NCBI RefSeq assembly: GCF_000214215.1
Contig: NC_015559.1
Span: 1,909,001-1,973,000 of the forward strand
Direction of reading: 5' to 3'
DNA from: Marinomonas posidonica IVIA-Po-181
GTDB taxonomy: Bacteria > Pseudomonadota > Gammaproteobacteria > Pseudomonadales > Marinomonadaceae
DNA length: 64,000 nucleotides
Shown: positions 1 through 9,217 of the stretch, piece by piece
Layout: each line of letters opens with the position of its first letter
How positions within the stretch are numbered: position 1 is the stretch's first letter
Notes under the pieces: model-generated
The model's input: only the letters and a program-made list of their open reading frames with translations
Database searches by the model: none
What the model was told of the DNA's origin: nothing
Position numbers and translations under genes: made by a program

Positions 1-923
1 CGATCAGATGTGAAAACTATTCCTTTACCATCAGGCTCCCAACTCGGCTCTGTGTCTATCGCATAATGGTTTGTCATACGCTCTAATTTTTGTGTCGCAA
101 TATCAAGCGTATAAATTTCTGGATTGTTATCTTTTGATAACACGATAGCCAGTTTTTTTCCATCTGGAGACCAGGCAGGTGCACCATTTAGGCCTTTAAA
201 TTGTGCAATTTGCTGACGTTTACCAGAAGCTAACTCTTGTATAAAAATGTTAGGCCTTCTGTTACGAAACATAACATAAGCAATTTTGCGACCATCACTA
301 CTCCATGAGGGAGATAGAATCGGCTCTTTCGATTCCACAACTACCTGAGGCCTGTGACCATCAGCGTCTGCTACCTGTAATTTAAACAGCGGCGCTTTTC
401 TGTCGCCCTCAGCAGTAACATATAAGATTCTAGTACTAAATGCACCACGAGAACCTGTTAATAATTCGTAAATTTTATCACTAATATAATGTGCGGCATC
501 TCGGAAGTTATTTATTCCCACATCAATAGAAGAATGTTTTTGCACTGGCTTTTGACTTAAAACATTCAGTAATTCAAAACCAATTCTATATTTATTATTT
601 GGCAATTTATTAACCGAACCAATCACAACATAATCGCTTTTTAATAAACGCCAGTCACGATAAAAAACATCTGCTTCTTTGCTTGGCATGCTCAGCATAT
701 TACTGCGCGGTATTGGTTGGAACAATCCGCTACGAGCTAAATCAGCCTCTACAATTTGAGCGATGTCTTCAGGTAAGGCTTCAACACCGTCATAACCAAA
801 TGGCACAACTGCAATGGGTAATAATTGATCTGCTCCACTGGTAATTTCAATTACTAATTGCGCTTTCGCTGTACTTACAAAAAAGAAAAAGACAAAAACA
901 GCACTTAAGCATCGTTTAAACAT
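1..923 (-). CDS. tolB: TolB, periplasmic beta-propeller of the Tol-Pal system (3' end outside the window)
   Basis: About 307 residues are visible; the C-terminus runs off the left edge. The ATG at 921-923 opens a signal peptide (MFKRC, then a Phe/Val-rich core, cleavage after about residue 21 at AKA-Q). The TolB N-terminal alpha/beta domain follows, with VPFGYDG near residue 40 and the RDWR...YVVIGSV stretch. Next come beta-propeller blades with repeated SWSSDGRKIAYV, AWSPDGKKLAIV and SWEPDGKGIVFTSD motifs. The family binds Pal and TolA in the periplasm to maintain the outer membrane during division. It starts one base after the tolA stop, so it is co-transcribed with tolQRA; pal would be expected just outside the window. 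Confidence 0.97.
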   Translation of the reverse strand, partial: MFKRCLSAVFVFFFFVSTAKAQLVIEITSGADQLLPIAVVPFGYDGVEALPEDIAQIVEADLARSGLFQPIPRSNMLSMPSKEADVFYRDWRLLKSDYVVIGSVNKLPNNKYRIGFELLNVLSQKPVQKHSSIDVGINNFRDAAHYISDKIYELLTGSRGAFSTRILYVTAEGDRKAPLFKLQVADADGHRPQVVVESKEPILSPSWSSDGRKIAYVMFRNRRPNIFIQELASGKRQQIAQFKGLNGAPAWSPDGKKLAIVLSKDNNPEIYTLDIATQKLERMTNHYAIDTEPSWEPDGKGIVFTSD

Positions 924-924
924 A

Positions 925-1887
925 TTAGTTTCTCAAGTCTTGCGGGTTAAAAATTAAATCTACTTTCCTGAAGTTACGCTCAAATATATATGAATCCACT
1001 TCTGCTAATTCCTCTATGCGCCTAACTTTATTAATAGCGTCTAACGCACGTTGATCAAATAAAGCGTCACCGCTTCCTTTTATCACCTGGGCATTCATTA
1101 CTTCACCATTAGGTAAGAAATCAATACGCAATTCCGTTTTCATACCATTTCGAGCACTCGGCGGGCGACTCCAAGCGGCGGCTACCCTAGCATTAATCAA
1201 ACTGCTAATCGACTGTACCATTTGGGTTTCTTCTGCCGCCAACCGTTTTGCTTCTTCTTCCGCTGCAGCTTTTTGTGCTGCAAGCTCCTTGGCGCGCTTT
1301 TCTTCTGCCAATCGTGCCGCTTCTTCTTGTCGCTTACGCTCTTGCTCAGCCAGTCTATCGGCCTCAGCTTGGCGAATTAAAGCTTCTTCTCGCTGTTTTT
1401 GTTGACGCTTGAGTTCTTGTTGACGCTTTTCTTCCGCTAAACGTTTTTTCTCCGCCTCTTGGGCTTGTTTTTTCTTTTCGGTTGCTTGGGCAATGCGTTT
1501 CTGCTCAGCGGCTTTTCTTTCAGCTTCTTGCTTTTTCTTTGCGGCGTCTTGTTCTTTTTTCCGCTGAGCTTGGGCCGCTTTCTTGCGCTTGTCTTCTAAG
1601 GCTTTTCTAGCAATCTCTTTTTTACGTGCTTGCTCAGCCGCCTTTTTCTTTTGTTTTGCAATGGCAGCCGCTTGTTTTTGAGCGGCTTTTTTCTCGGCCT
1701 CTCGCTGGCCTATGATAGTCTGCGAAACATCCACTACTTTCGCATTAACAATCACGGGACGTTTTGGCTCAGTTTTTTTACTGTCTGAAAAATCTACGGC
1801 CAATACCGCCGTTAATACAATACCAGCATGTAAACCTATTGCCAGTGCAACGGGCAAACTATAACTGTCACTACGCAACCACTTCAT
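925..1887 (-). CDS. tolA: TolA, envelope-spanning Tol protein
   Basis: 320 residues with the three TolA domains. There is a short cytoplasmic N-terminus and one transmembrane helix (about residues 12-32, VALAIGLHAGIVLTAVLAV). A long Lys/Ala/Glu/Gln-rich alpha-helical domain II (about 60-215) is built from repeats such as AEKKR and EEARL. The globular domain III (about 220-320) holds the ISSLINARVAAAWSRPPSAR start and the LRIDFLPNGEV / GDALFDQRALDAI core shared with TonB-like C-termini. TolA couples the TolQR proton motor to TolB and Pal. It lies 2 bases after tolR and 1 base before tolB. The low-complexity domain II is normal for the family. Confidence 0.96.
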   Translation of the reverse strand: MKWLRSDSYSLPVALAIGLHAGIVLTAVLAVDFSDSKKTEPKRPVIVNAKVVDVSQTIIGQREAEKKAAQKQAAAIAKQKKKAAEQARKKEIARKALEDKRKKAAQAQRKKEQDAAKKKQEAERKAAEQKRIAQATEKKKQAQEAEKKRLAEEKRQQELKRQQKQREEALIRQAEADRLAEQERKRQEEAARLAEEKRAKELAAQKAAAEEEAKRLAAEETQMVQSISSLINARVAAAWSRPPSARNGMKTELRIDFLPNGEVMNAQVIKGSGDALFDQRALDAINKVRRIEELAEVDSYIFERNFRKVDLIFNPQDLRN

Positions 1888-1889
1888 AC

Positions 1890-2315
1890 TCAGTTATCCG
1901 GCTCTGTCACTAAGCCCACATTAGGCGCTCCAGCACCTTGTAATGCGACCATCAAACCTACAACGTCACCATAAGGAACGTTTTTATCTCCGCGAACTAA
2001 TACTGACATACTGGGGTTTTGATTGAGAATTTTGCGAACTTTGGTTTGTAAATTCGATAATGAAATCGTTTCTTGCTGTCCACCCACATCTAAATAAAAC
2101 TGACCAGTCGAGTCAACGGATGCTATTAACACGTCATTTTCGTCATTTTGTATTGGTGTTGCATTTGCATTGGGCAGTTCAACATCAACACCTTGAGTCA
2201 GCATAGGCGCGGTGATCATAAAAATCACGAGCAATACCAACATAACATCAATATAAGGTACGACATTGATTTCCGCCATTGGGCGACGTTTGTCTTTTCG
2301 TCTTGAGCGAGCCAC
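1890..2315 (-). CDS. tolR: TolR, proton-channel subunit of the Tol motor
   Basis: 141 residues, normal TolR length. It starts with GTG; the T of its GTG is also the second base of the tolQ TAG stop region (TAGTG, one-base overlap), and a GGGAGG ribosome site lies about 10 bases upstream inside tolQ. After a basic cytoplasmic N-terminus (SRRKDKRRP) comes the single membrane helix PYIDVMLVLLVIFMITAPM. Its Asp (in YIDVM) corresponds to the proton-carrying residue of TolR and ExbD. The rest is the periplasmic ExbD/TolR domain. It works with TolQ in the inner membrane. Confidence 0.96.
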   Translation of the reverse strand: MARSRRKDKRRPMAEINVVPYIDVMLVLLVIFMITAPMLTQGVDVELPNANATPIQNDENDVLIASVDSTGQFYLDVGGQQETISLSNLQTKVRKILNQNPSMSVLVRGDKNVPYGDVVGLMVALQGAGAPNVGLVTEPDN

Positions 2316-2995
2316 TATGCTGCGCCTCCCTCTTTGACATGGACTTTACGGTGTAAAATGCTTGCAAACTCTTCGGCAAAATTGTCATAACTTGAACTAA
2401 GAGACTCTGCAGCTGTGGAGAAACGGTTATAAGCTACTACGGCCGGAATAGCCGCCGCCAAGCCTATCGCTGTGGCAATAAGTGCTTCTGCGATACCCGG
2501 GGCCACGCTGGCCAATGTTGCCTGTTGAACTTCAGCCAAACCGATAAAAGAGTGCATAATCCCCCAAACAGTACCAAATAAACCAACATAAGGACTGGTT
2601 GAGCCAACTGTCGCCAAGAACGGCAAATGTTGATCGAGTTTTTCTTCTTCACGATACAATGCCACCCGCATGGCTCTTTGCACACCATCCATAACAGCAT
2701 CAGGGTCCACATTTTGGTTCTGTCTTAAGCGAGTAAACTCTTTGATTCCTGCGGTAAAAATGGTCTCCATGCCTTCAACTTTACGTCCTTCTTGAGTCAA
2801 CTTGCGATACAACTGACTCAGATCCATACCGGACCAAAATTGATCTTCAAATTCAGAACGAATTTTCTTTGCTTGCTTAATAACTCGAATTCGTTGAAAA
2901 ATAACAATCCAAGAAAACACAGAAGCAGCCAACAAGGTCAACATAACAAGCTGTACGACTAAACTAGCACTGGCGATTAAACCCCAAATTGACAT
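2315..2995 (-). CDS. tolQ: TolQ, proton-channel subunit of the Tol motor
   Basis: 226 residues with three membrane segments: about 10-34 (LVVQLVMLTLLAASVFSW), about 125-150 (LPFLATVGSTSPYVGLFGTVWGIM) and about 163-190 (PGIAEALIATAIGLAAAIPAVVAY). The family hallmarks are GSTSPYVGLFGTVWGIM and the GIAEALIATAIGL helix, which line the proton path with TolR. It begins 9 bases after the ruvB stop and overlaps tolR by one base. In many gammaproteobacteria the thioesterase gene ybgC sits directly upstream of tolQ; here ruvB occupies that place and no ybgC is seen. Confidence 0.97.
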   Translation of the reverse strand: MSIWGLIASASLVVQLVMLTLLAASVFSWIVIFQRIRVIKQAKKIRSEFEDQFWSGMDLSQLYRKLTQEGRKVEGMETIFTAGIKEFTRLRQNQNVDPDAVMDGVQRAMRVALYREEEKLDQHLPFLATVGSTSPYVGLFGTVWGIMHSFIGLAEVQQATLASVAPGIAEALIATAIGLAAAIPAVVAYNRFSTAAESLSSSYDNFAEEFASILHRKVHVKEGGAA

Positions 2996-3004
2996 TGTGG
3001 ACCT

Positions 3005-4018
3005 CTATTTAAAATCGGTTGGTAATTGGTAATTAAAATGTTCATAAGCTCTTTTTGTCACTTGCCGACCACGCGGGGTGCGTATGACAAAACCCTGCTG
3101 TATCAAAAAAGGTTCGATAACATCTTCGATGGTATCTTTATCTTCACCAAGTGCGGCAGAAACACTGTCAAGCCCAACAGGTCTACCGTCAAACTTTTCT
3201 ATCATAGTCAACAACATACGTCTATCTAAATGATCAAAACCCTGACTGTCTACACTTAACATATCTAATGCACGTTGAGCAACTTTTTGTCCAACTAGGT
3301 CGACTCCTTCCACTTGTGCAACGTCACGAACTCGTCGTAATAAGCGGTTAGCAATTCGAGGCGTGCCTCGTGAACGCCTAGCCACTTCAAAACTGCCTCT
3401 CTCGTCTAATTGAATGCCCATTTTAGACGCAGAGCGAGACACTATGGTGGTTAATGATTCAACATCGTAAAACTCAAGTCGCTGCACAATACCAAAGCGA
3501 TCTCGTAAAGGCGAGGTTAACAAACCCGCTCGTGTTGTAGCTCCGACAAGCGTAAAGGGTGGGAGTTCAATTTTAATTGAACGAGCGGCAGGGCCTTCAC
3601 CAATCATGATGTCCAATTGATAATCTTCCATGGCAGGATAAAGCACTTCTTCAATCGCCGGACTTAAGCGATGAATTTCATCAATAAATAAAATATCACC
3701 TTCATTTAAGTTGGTTAATAAGGCCGCCAAATCCCCAGCACGCTCCAACACAGGACCTGAGGTTGTTCTAACTTCCGCCCCCATTTCATTTCCGATGATG
3801 TGCGCTAATGTTGTCTTACCAAGCCCAGGTGGACCAAACACTAAAGTATGATCCAATGGCTCATTACGTTGTCGAGCCGCTTGGATGAAAATTTCCATTT
3901 GCTCACGCACAACGGGCTGGCCGATGTATTCTGATAAGGCTTGTGGTCGAATCGCTCGATCCACTTGCCGGTCGTTACCTTTTAGTTCGGCTGAGATAAT
4001 ACGATCTTGTTCAATCAT
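3005..4018 (-). CDS. ruvB: RuvB, Holliday-junction branch-migration ATPase
   Basis: 337 residues, full length. Walker A is GPPGLGKTT (about residues 61-69), Walker B is LFIDEIHR, sensor 1 is GATTRAG, and the arginine-finger region is [10 protein letters not shown]-terminal winged helix carries [16 protein letters not shown]. RuvB hexamers drive branch migration of Holliday junctions with RuvA; RuvC then cuts. The gene follows ruvA after 2 bases in the order ruvC-ruvA-ruvB and is followed 9 bases later by tolQ, so recombination-repair and Tol genes probably share transcripts. Confidence 0.98.
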   Translation of the reverse strand: MIEQDRIISAELKGNDRQVDRAIRPQALSEYIGQPVVREQMEIFIQAARQRNEPLDHTLVFGPPGLGKTTLAHIIGNEMGAEVRTTSGPVLERAGDLAALLTNLNEGDILFIDEIHRLSPAIEEVLYPAMEDYQLDIMIGEGPAARSIKIELPPFTLVGATTRAGLLTSPLRDRFGIVQRLEFYDVESLTTIVSRSASKMGIQLDERGSFEVARRSRGTPRIANRLLRRVRDVAQVEGVDLVGQKVAQRALDMLSVDSQGFDHLDRRMLLTMIEKFDGRPVGLDSVSAALGEDKDTIEDVIEPFLIQQGFVIRTPRGRQVTKRAYEHFNYQLPTDFK

Positions 4019-4020
4019 TT

Positions 4021-4623
4021 TTACTTCCTCAACATTCCTTGTAGTGCGGCTTTAATAACAGACTCACTGTCTGCACTATCCATTGGCACTGCGGCAATGG
4101 CTTTGGCCGCTTCTTGGGGCTTGTAGCCTAATGCTATCAACGCTGCCTCAGCTTCCTGCCTTGGGTCAGCTTGAACTTGCTTCAATACCGCAGGCGTGGC
4201 AAACAAATCCCCTTTTGCAGCCTGACCAAGCTTATCACGTAATTCAATAATTAATCTCTCGGCGGTTTTTTTACCAACACCTGGAATGCGCGTTAATGCG
4301 GTGACATCCGAATCCTGTACATTAGCAATAAGCTCTTCCGCAGACATACTCGATAATATGGCGAGCGCCATTTTAGGGCCAATGCCATTGACTTTAATTA
4401 AGACCCTAAACAGCGCCCTTTCACTTTTATCGCTAAACCCAAAGAGAGTATGAGAATCTTCCTTAACAATAAGGTGGGTAAATAAAGTGACCCGCTCACC
4501 AACTTGCGGCAAATCATAAATGGTCGTCATAGACGCGCTAATTTCGTAACCAAGACCCTGTACATCAATCAATAATTCTGGCGGCGATTTTTCCGCCAAA
4601 GTTCCGGTAATTCGCCCTATCAC
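4021..4623 (-). CDS. ruvA: RuvA, Holliday-junction binding protein
   Basis: 200 residues when started at GTG 4623-4621, giving [12 protein letters not shown], which matches the usual MIGR start of RuvA. An AAGGAAA ribosome site lies about 7 bases upstream. The GTG overlaps the ruvC TGA (GTGA), so translation is coupled. An earlier in-frame ATG at 4653 lies inside ruvC and would add ten residues unlike the family. The protein shows the OB-fold domain I, the two helix-hairpin-helix motifs ([13 protein letters not shown] and [16 protein letters not shown]) and a C-terminal RuvB-binding three-helix domain ([20 protein letters not shown]). Confidence 0.95.
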   Translation of the reverse strand: MIGRITGTLAEKSPPELLIDVQGLGYEISASMTTIYDLPQVGERVTLFTHLIVKEDSHTLFGFSDKSERALFRVLIKVNGIGPKMALAILSSMSAEELIANVQDSDVTALTRIPGVGKKTAERLIIELRDKLGQAAKGDLFATPAVLKQVQADPRQEAEAALIALGYKPQEAAKAIAAVPMDSADSESVIKAALQGMLRK

Positions 4624-5177
4624 AACACTTTCCTTACATCTTGTTCTGACCAACGTTTTGAACTTCGTCCGGCACGCTTACCTGTACCATATTCTAAACC
4701 ACCAGATGTTCGGGTATTAGCATGACACAAAGCAATCGCCAAGGCGTCGGCGGCATCAGCTTGAGGCTTAGATGTTAAGCCAAGCAGCAATTGCACCATG
4801 CTTTGAACTTGTGCCTTATCAGCGCTGCCGGTACCCACTACAGACTGCTTCACTCGACGAGCAGCATATTCGTTAACGGTTAATTCTTGCAGCGATGCGG
4901 CGACGATCGCGGCGCCTCTGGCTTGGCCAAGCTTTAAAGCGGAATTGGCATTTTTTGCCATGAAGACCTCTTCGATAGCAAACTCTGTTGGTTGGTACTC
5001 TTTCAAAAGTGACTCAACCCCATTAAAAATATGCTTCAACCTCACGGACAGTTCTTCATCAGGTAAGCGAATACAACCACTGTTTACATACACTGGTTTG
5101 CCTTTAATAATATCGATAATACCAAAGCCAGTGACACGTGAACCTGGGTCAATCGCCATAATTCTAGTTTCAGTCAT
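4620..5177 (-). CDS. ruvC: RuvC, Holliday-junction resolvase
   Basis: 185 residues with the RNase H-like fold and its acidic active site: Asp10 in MAIDPGSR, Glu in [10 protein letters not shown] (about residue 69), and Asp residues in [13 protein letters not shown] (about 140-145). RuvC is a homodimeric endonuclease that cuts Holliday junctions symmetrically. It is the first gene of the ruvCAB-tolQRAB run. The preceding 160 bases hold the aspS terminator (5251-5276), so ruvC probably has its own promoter between about 5178 and 5250. Confidence 0.97.
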   Translation of the reverse strand: MTETRIMAIDPGSRVTGFGIIDIIKGKPVYVNSGCIRLPDEELSVRLKHIFNGVESLLKEYQPTEFAIEEVFMAKNANSALKLGQARGAAIVAASLQELTVNEYAARRVKQSVVGTGSADKAQVQSMVQLLLGLTSKPQADAADALAIALCHANTRTSGGLEYGTGKRAGRSSKRWSEQDVRKVL

Positions 5178-5250
5178 GGGTTTCTCATATGCACCATCAT
5201 TACTGTATATTTCAACAGGGCTTTACACTAGATGCAATGTGTAAATACAA

Positions 5251-5276
5251 AAAAGGCCGCGAAGTAGCGGCCTTTT
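5251..5276 (-). terminator. Rho-independent terminator after aspS
   Basis: Perfect 10-bp stem AAAAGGCCGC / GCGGCCTTTT around a GAAGTA loop. Read on the minus strand the stem is followed by a run of T, as expected for the end of the aspS transcript 60 bases downstream of its stop codon. Confidence 0.9.
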
Positions 5277-5337
5277 ACGTTTTTCTTTCGTTTCCTTAAC
5301 AGCAACCGCTTAATTTAAGCGATTCACTTGCAAAAAG

Positions 5338-7107
5338 TTATTCTGCAACCGGCTTACGAACACGAATGCTTAACTCTTTCAATTGCTTCTCGCTGACGTC
5401 ACCTGGCGCTTGAGTTAACAAACAAGTCGCACTTTGAGTTTTCGGGAAAGCAATGACATCACGGATAGAGCTTGATCCTGTCATCAACATAACCAAACGG
5501 TCCAAACCGAATGCTAAACCACCGTGTGGCGGTGCACCAAACTTCAATGCATCTAGTAAGAAACCAAATTTCTCTTCTTGCTCTGCTTCACTGATGTTCA
5601 ACAATTCAAAGACGGCTTCTTGCATAGAAGCTTGGTGGATACGAATTGATCCACCGCCCAACTCCGTACCGTTAAGCACCATGTCGTAAGCTTGTGACAA
5701 AGCATTTAATGGGTCTGCTTTCAACGCTTCAGGTGAGCAAGAAGGTGCCGTAAATGGATGGTGAATTGCGGTGATACCACCATCACTGGTTTCTTCAAAC
5801 ATTGGGAAATCTACTACCCACAATGGCGCCCATTCGCAAGTGTACAGGTTCATGTCTTCACCCAACTTACAACGCAATGCACCAAGGGCCTCATTAACGA
5901 TTTTTGCTGAGTCTGCACCGAAGAAGATTAAATCGCCATCTTGCGCCTCTAGGCGCTCAAGTAAAGCCGCACGAACTTCAACTGGAAGGAATTTCACAAT
6001 TGGTGATTGCAAGCCTTCTTCTAGGTTAGATTTGTCATTCACCTTGATGTAAGCCAAACCTTTAGCACCGTAAATACCAACAAACTTAGTGTAGTCGTCG
6101 ATTTGTTTACGGGTTAAGCTGTTACCGCCTGGCACTTTAAGCGCCGCAACACGGCCTTTAGGATCCGTCGCTGGGCCAGAGAAGACTTTAAAATCAACGT
6201 CTGCCATCAAATCTGATACTGTGACCAATGTCAGCGGAATACGCAAATCTGGCTTATCACTACCATAGCTTTCCATCGCTTCTGAGTAAGGCATGCGTGG
6301 GAAAGCCCCCAAATCAATGTTCATTAACTCTTTAAATAAGTTAGTGATCATCTCTTCCGTCATTGCCATGATCTGCTCTTCGCTCATGAAAGAGGTTTCA
6401 ATATCAACTTGAGTAAACTCAGGCTGGCGATCAGCACGCAGATCTTCATCACGGAAACATTTAGCAATTTGGTAGTAGCGGTCAAAACCAGACACCATCA
6501 ACAACTGTTTAAACAATTGTGGTGATTGTGGCAGCGCAAAGAAACTGCCCTGCTGTGTACGGCTTGGTACCAAATAATCACGTGCCCCTTCAGGAGTTGC
6601 ACGAGTTAGAATCGGTGTTTCAATGTCCAAGAAACCGTTGTCATCTAAGTAACGACGCAGTACGGACGTCACTTTAGAGCGAAAACGCATTTTTTGCTGA
6701 ATCTCTGGGCGGCGCAAATCGATAAAACGATTTTTAAGACGAATGTCTTCACCAACCGCTTGGTGTTCATCCAACTGAAACGGTGGCGTTTGCGCTGCAT
6801 TGAGTACTTCTAAGCTCGTACCCAAAACCTCAATTTCACCAGTACGCATGTTCGGGTTAATGGTTCCTTCCGGACGCGCACGAACCAGTCCTGTTAATTT
6901 GATTACGTATTCATTACGAACACTGTCCGCTAACGCAAAACTGTCTGCGCGGTCAGGGTCAAATACAACTTGAGTGATACCTTCGCGGTCACGAACGTCT
7001 AAGAAAATAACCCCACCGTGATCACGGCGACGATGAACCCATCCGCATAAAGTAATTTCTTGTGAAATGTTAGAAGCATTTAATTCGCCGCAATAATGGC
7101 TGCGCAT
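5338..7107 (-). CDS. aspS: Aspartyl-tRNA synthetase
   Basis: 589 residues, the bacterial-type length. There is an N-terminal OB-fold anticodon-binding domain (about 1-110, with [20 protein letters not shown]) and the class II catalytic core. Motif 2 is [18 protein letters not shown] near residue 220, and motif 3 is [12 protein letters not shown] near residue 530. The inserted GAD domain of bacterial AspRS lies between about 290 and 410. The enzyme charges tRNA-Asp. The gene stands alone, with a clear terminator after it and about 190 bases upstream before the next gene. Whether it is discriminating or non-discriminating cannot be decided from what I can see. Confidence 0.97.
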   Translation of the reverse strand: MRSHYCGELNASNISQEITLCGWVHRRRDHGGVIFLDVRDREGITQVVFDPDRADSFALADSVRNEYVIKLTGLVRARPEGTINPNMRTGEIEVLGTSLEVLNAAQTPPFQLDEHQAVGEDIRLKNRFIDLRRPEIQQKMRFRSKVTSVLRRYLDDNGFLDIETPILTRATPEGARDYLVPSRTQQGSFFALPQSPQLFKQLLMVSGFDRYYQIAKCFRDEDLRADRQPEFTQVDIETSFMSEEQIMAMTEEMITNLFKELMNIDLGAFPRMPYSEAMESYGSDKPDLRIPLTLVTVSDLMADVDFKVFSGPATDPKGRVAALKVPGGNSLTRKQIDDYTKFVGIYGAKGLAYIKVNDKSNLEEGLQSPIVKFLPVEVRAALLERLEAQDGDLIFFGADSAKIVNEALGALRCKLGEDMNLYTCEWAPLWVVDFPMFEETSDGGITAIHHPFTAPSCSPEALKADPLNALSQAYDMVLNGTELGGGSIRIHQASMQEAVFELLNISEAEQEEKFGFLLDALKFGAPPHGGLAFGLDRLVMLMTGSSSIRDVIAFPKTQSATCLLTQAPGDVSEKQLKELSIRVRKPVAE

Positions 7108-7295
7108 AATTTCTTTCCTATTACTGTCTCAGTAAGAGAGTGATGTTCTTAGTGTGTTTTCCTGCCAACCAATCAATGTGAGCAACTCAGCATATTAATT
7201 TGTCAGGACAACAGAATATTTTAAGGCCAAGCATTATATGCGAAGCGAGTCCGACTCTCTATAGGTAGAGCCAAATTTGTCACAAGACAATGCAA

Positions 7296-7784
7296 TTATT
7301 GAATCGCATCGATCTCAAATTCCGTTAATTTCCCAGATATAGTGATTGATACGCACTCTCCCTCTTCTTGCCCTATCAGTATTTTACCAACCGGAGTCGC
7401 AGGAGACACCAACACCAAAGGTAAATTTTGATACTCTAAAGCTAACCCGCCAGCGATGTTTGAGATGAAAAAAAATCGCGATGCTAGCTTACTGTCTACA
7501 GGAACAAGCCTCACTAAACTCCACAAACAAACCTTATCAATCACAGCAAACTTAACGGGCACTTGGCGACTAAATTGCAACCAATCATTTTCGCATTCGA
7601 TTACCCGTTGGGATTGGCCGTGAGCCAAATAAGAGGATTCAAGACCAAAAGTATCGTATTTAGTTTCGGCGACACTTTCTTCATTGACGGCCGCCTCTCT
7701 TGCTTGAAGCGCAGCAGAACGGGCCGTTTTAAAACGTGCTTCAAGAGCGTTTACAAGCAAATTTATAACGTTCTGTCTGTTCAT
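7296..7784 (-). CDS. GreA/GreB-family transcription factor-like protein
   Basis: 162 residues from the ATG at 7784; a TTG at 7805 in the same frame would add seven residues but lies on the GGAGGGG ribosome site. The N-terminal half is a helical, probably coiled-coil segment (INLLVNALEARFKTARSAALQAREAA). The C-terminal half resembles the FKBP-like Gre domain, with VLVSPATPVGKILIGQEEGE being the recognisable part. Gre proteins bind the RNA polymerase secondary channel. The protein is diverged from GreA and GreB proper, and the acidic pair that activates RNA cleavage is not clearly placed, so it may instead modulate polymerase. It is divergent from the marR-like gene. Confidence 0.6.
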   Translation of the reverse strand: MNRQNVINLLVNALEARFKTARSAALQAREAAVNEESVAETKYDTFGLESSYLAHGQSQRVIECENDWLQFSRQVPVKFAVIDKVCLWSLVRLVPVDSKLASRFFFISNIAGGLALEYQNLPLVLVSPATPVGKILIGQEEGECVSITISGKLTEFEIDAIQ

Positions 7785-7884
7785 ATAAGCGGTTATCCCC
7801 TCCAAAACTGGGCGCCATTCATCTCAATATGCGTAAAATAAATCATGCAAATAATGGGATCTTATAGGGCCATAAAATTATAGA

Positions 7885-7926
7885 GTTGACAAAGTCAACC
7901 CTAAAAAGTAAAATATAATCATTCTC
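7885..7926 (+). promoter_or_regulatory. Promoter of the marR-siderophore flavoprotein pair with palindromic operator and Fur-like site
   Basis: A perfect inverted repeat GTTGAC-AAA-GTCAAC (7885-7899) contains a consensus -35 box TTGACA (7886-7891). After a 17-base spacer comes TAAAAT (7909-7914) as the -10. A 19-base stretch at 7908-7926 matches the classical Fur-box consensus at 14 of 19 positions by eye, overlapping the -10. The layout suggests autoregulation by the MarR protein plus iron repression by Fur; both are inferences. Confidence 0.55.
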
Positions 7927-7942
7927 AAATAGAGCCAAGTGC

Positions 7943-8377
7943 ATGCAACATACTTTAAGCGAAGCATTACATAGCTTAATATTAAGCTACCGCAAGGCAT
8001 TAAAGCAGCTTGCGATTGAGGCAGGGATTCTACTCCCTGTTACGCATATCAGGGCGCTAAAATGCATTACCAACATAGAAAACTGCAGCGCTCGAGACAT
8101 TGCCCTAAAACTAAGGCTGGATAAATCTCAAGTGGCAAGACTTGTGAAAGACTTAATCGAGCAAGATTACATCGAAAAAGCCAAAGATCCGACCAATTAT
8201 CGCTGCCAAGTTATCTCATTAACAACAGCCGGTAAAACTTTACATCAAAAAATCATTCGTATTGATACCCAAGCACGCACTCAGATGTGTGATGGCATGG
8301 CACAACAAGATATAGAAGGCTTTATTCAACTAACTGAGTTGATGAAAAGCAACCTAACTCAGTATTCAAAAGATTAA
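7943..8377 (+). CDS. MarR-family transcriptional regulator
   Basis: 144 residues with the MarR layout: an N-terminal dimerisation helix, then a winged helix-turn-helix (about 40-105) with NCSARDIALKLRLDKSQVARLVKDLIEQDYIEKAKDPTNYRCQVISLTTAGKTL, quoted here only as a span of about residues 47-98. The recognition helix is LDKSQVARLVKDL and the wing is KDPTNYRCQVISLT. It sits 10 bases before the siderophore-interacting flavoprotein gene, so the two form an operon. A perfect palindrome over its own -35 box is the likely operator. The ligand is unknown. Confidence 0.88.
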   Translation: MQHTLSEALHSLILSYRKALKQLAIEAGILLPVTHIRALKCITNIENCSARDIALKLRLDKSQVARLVKDLIEQDYIEKAKDPTNYRCQVISLTTAGKTLHQKIIRIDTQARTQMCDGMAQQDIEGFIQLTELMKSNLTQYSKD

Positions 8378-8387
8378 GGTCAAAATT

Positions 8388-9122
8388 ATGAGCAGAATGC
8401 AACCTCGAGACTTTATCGTTATCCGCAAAGAATTGATCACCCCACACATGCTAAGAGTCACGCTTGGTGGGGAAAACATTCAAACCATCCCTGACAATCA
8501 GGAAAGCGGTTACGTTAAGTTAATTTTTCCAACCAATGGCAAGCCCTTGTTTCGGACTTATACCATTCGCCATCAACGTCACAATGAAATTGATATCGAT
8601 TTTATGCTGCATGAGGATAGTGGTCCGGCATCATCTTGGGCAAAGTCCACTCAGCCAGGTGACACCATTTGTGTCGGTGGCCCCGGCCCTAAGAAAATGA
8701 TTGCCGATTCAGGTGACTGGTATTTGTTGGTAGGCGACATGACTGCGCTGCCCGCTATCAGTGTCAACTTAGCTCAGTTGCCAAACGATGCAAAAGGTTA
8801 TGCGGTTATCGAAGTCGTATCCGAGTCAGACATGCAGCCGCTAACACACCCAAAAGACCTTAGTATTGTATGGGCAATCAACCCTCAGCCAGGTCAACAA
8901 GCCGACTTTCTGTTAAAGCAGGTGCAGTCACTCGAGTGGTTGGATGGCTCGCCCGCTATTTGGACGGCTTGCGAGTTTAATAGCATGAAAAACCTACGAA
9001 ACTTCTTCAAGAAAGACAAAGCGGTTTCAAAAGACAATCTTTATATTTCCAGTTACTGGAAACTGGGCAGCAATGAAGACCAGCATAAAGAAGTAAAGCG
9101 TCAAGATGCTGAGATGGCTTGA
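8388..9122 (+). CDS. Siderophore-interacting protein (FAD-dependent ferric-siderophore reductase family)
   Basis: 244 residues. An N-terminal FAD-binding barrel carries the RTYTIRH motif (about residue 58) used by ferredoxin-reductase-like flavoproteins. It is followed by the PASSWAKSTQPGDTICVGGP segment and a C-terminal SIP domain with LLVGDMTALPAI and the family ending YISSYWKLG. The family (ViuB, YqjH, SIP) reduces ferric siderophores in the cytoplasm to release iron. It is translated with the upstream MarR gene, and the Fur-like site in front of the pair fits iron-repressed expression. YqjH in E. coli is likewise paired with a dedicated repressor. A bidirectional terminator follows. Confidence 0.88.
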   Translation: MSRMQPRDFIVIRKELITPHMLRVTLGGENIQTIPDNQESGYVKLIFPTNGKPLFRTYTIRHQRHNEIDIDFMLHEDSGPASSWAKSTQPGDTICVGGPGPKKMIADSGDWYLLVGDMTALPAISVNLAQLPNDAKGYAVIEVVSESDMQPLTHPKDLSIVWAINPQPGQQADFLLKQVQSLEWLDGSPAIWTACEFNSMKNLRNFFKKDKAVSKDNLYISSYWKLGSNEDQHKEVKRQDAEMA

Positions 9123-9162
9123 TATCACTCATCACCCTTTTTTGAACCTTTCTAGCAAAACA

Positions 9163-9192
9163 AAAAGGCCTGCTCATAGAAGCAGGCCTTTT
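9163..9192. terminator. Bidirectional terminator between the siderophore flavoprotein gene and cysN
   Basis: Stem AAGGCCTGCT / AGCAGGCCTT (9165-9174 and 9181-9190), extended by A-T pairs, with loop CATAGA. A and T runs on both sides let it serve both convergent genes. Confidence 0.9.
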
Positions 9193-9217
9193 GCGTTAGC
9201 AAGTAAGCAAACCGTCT

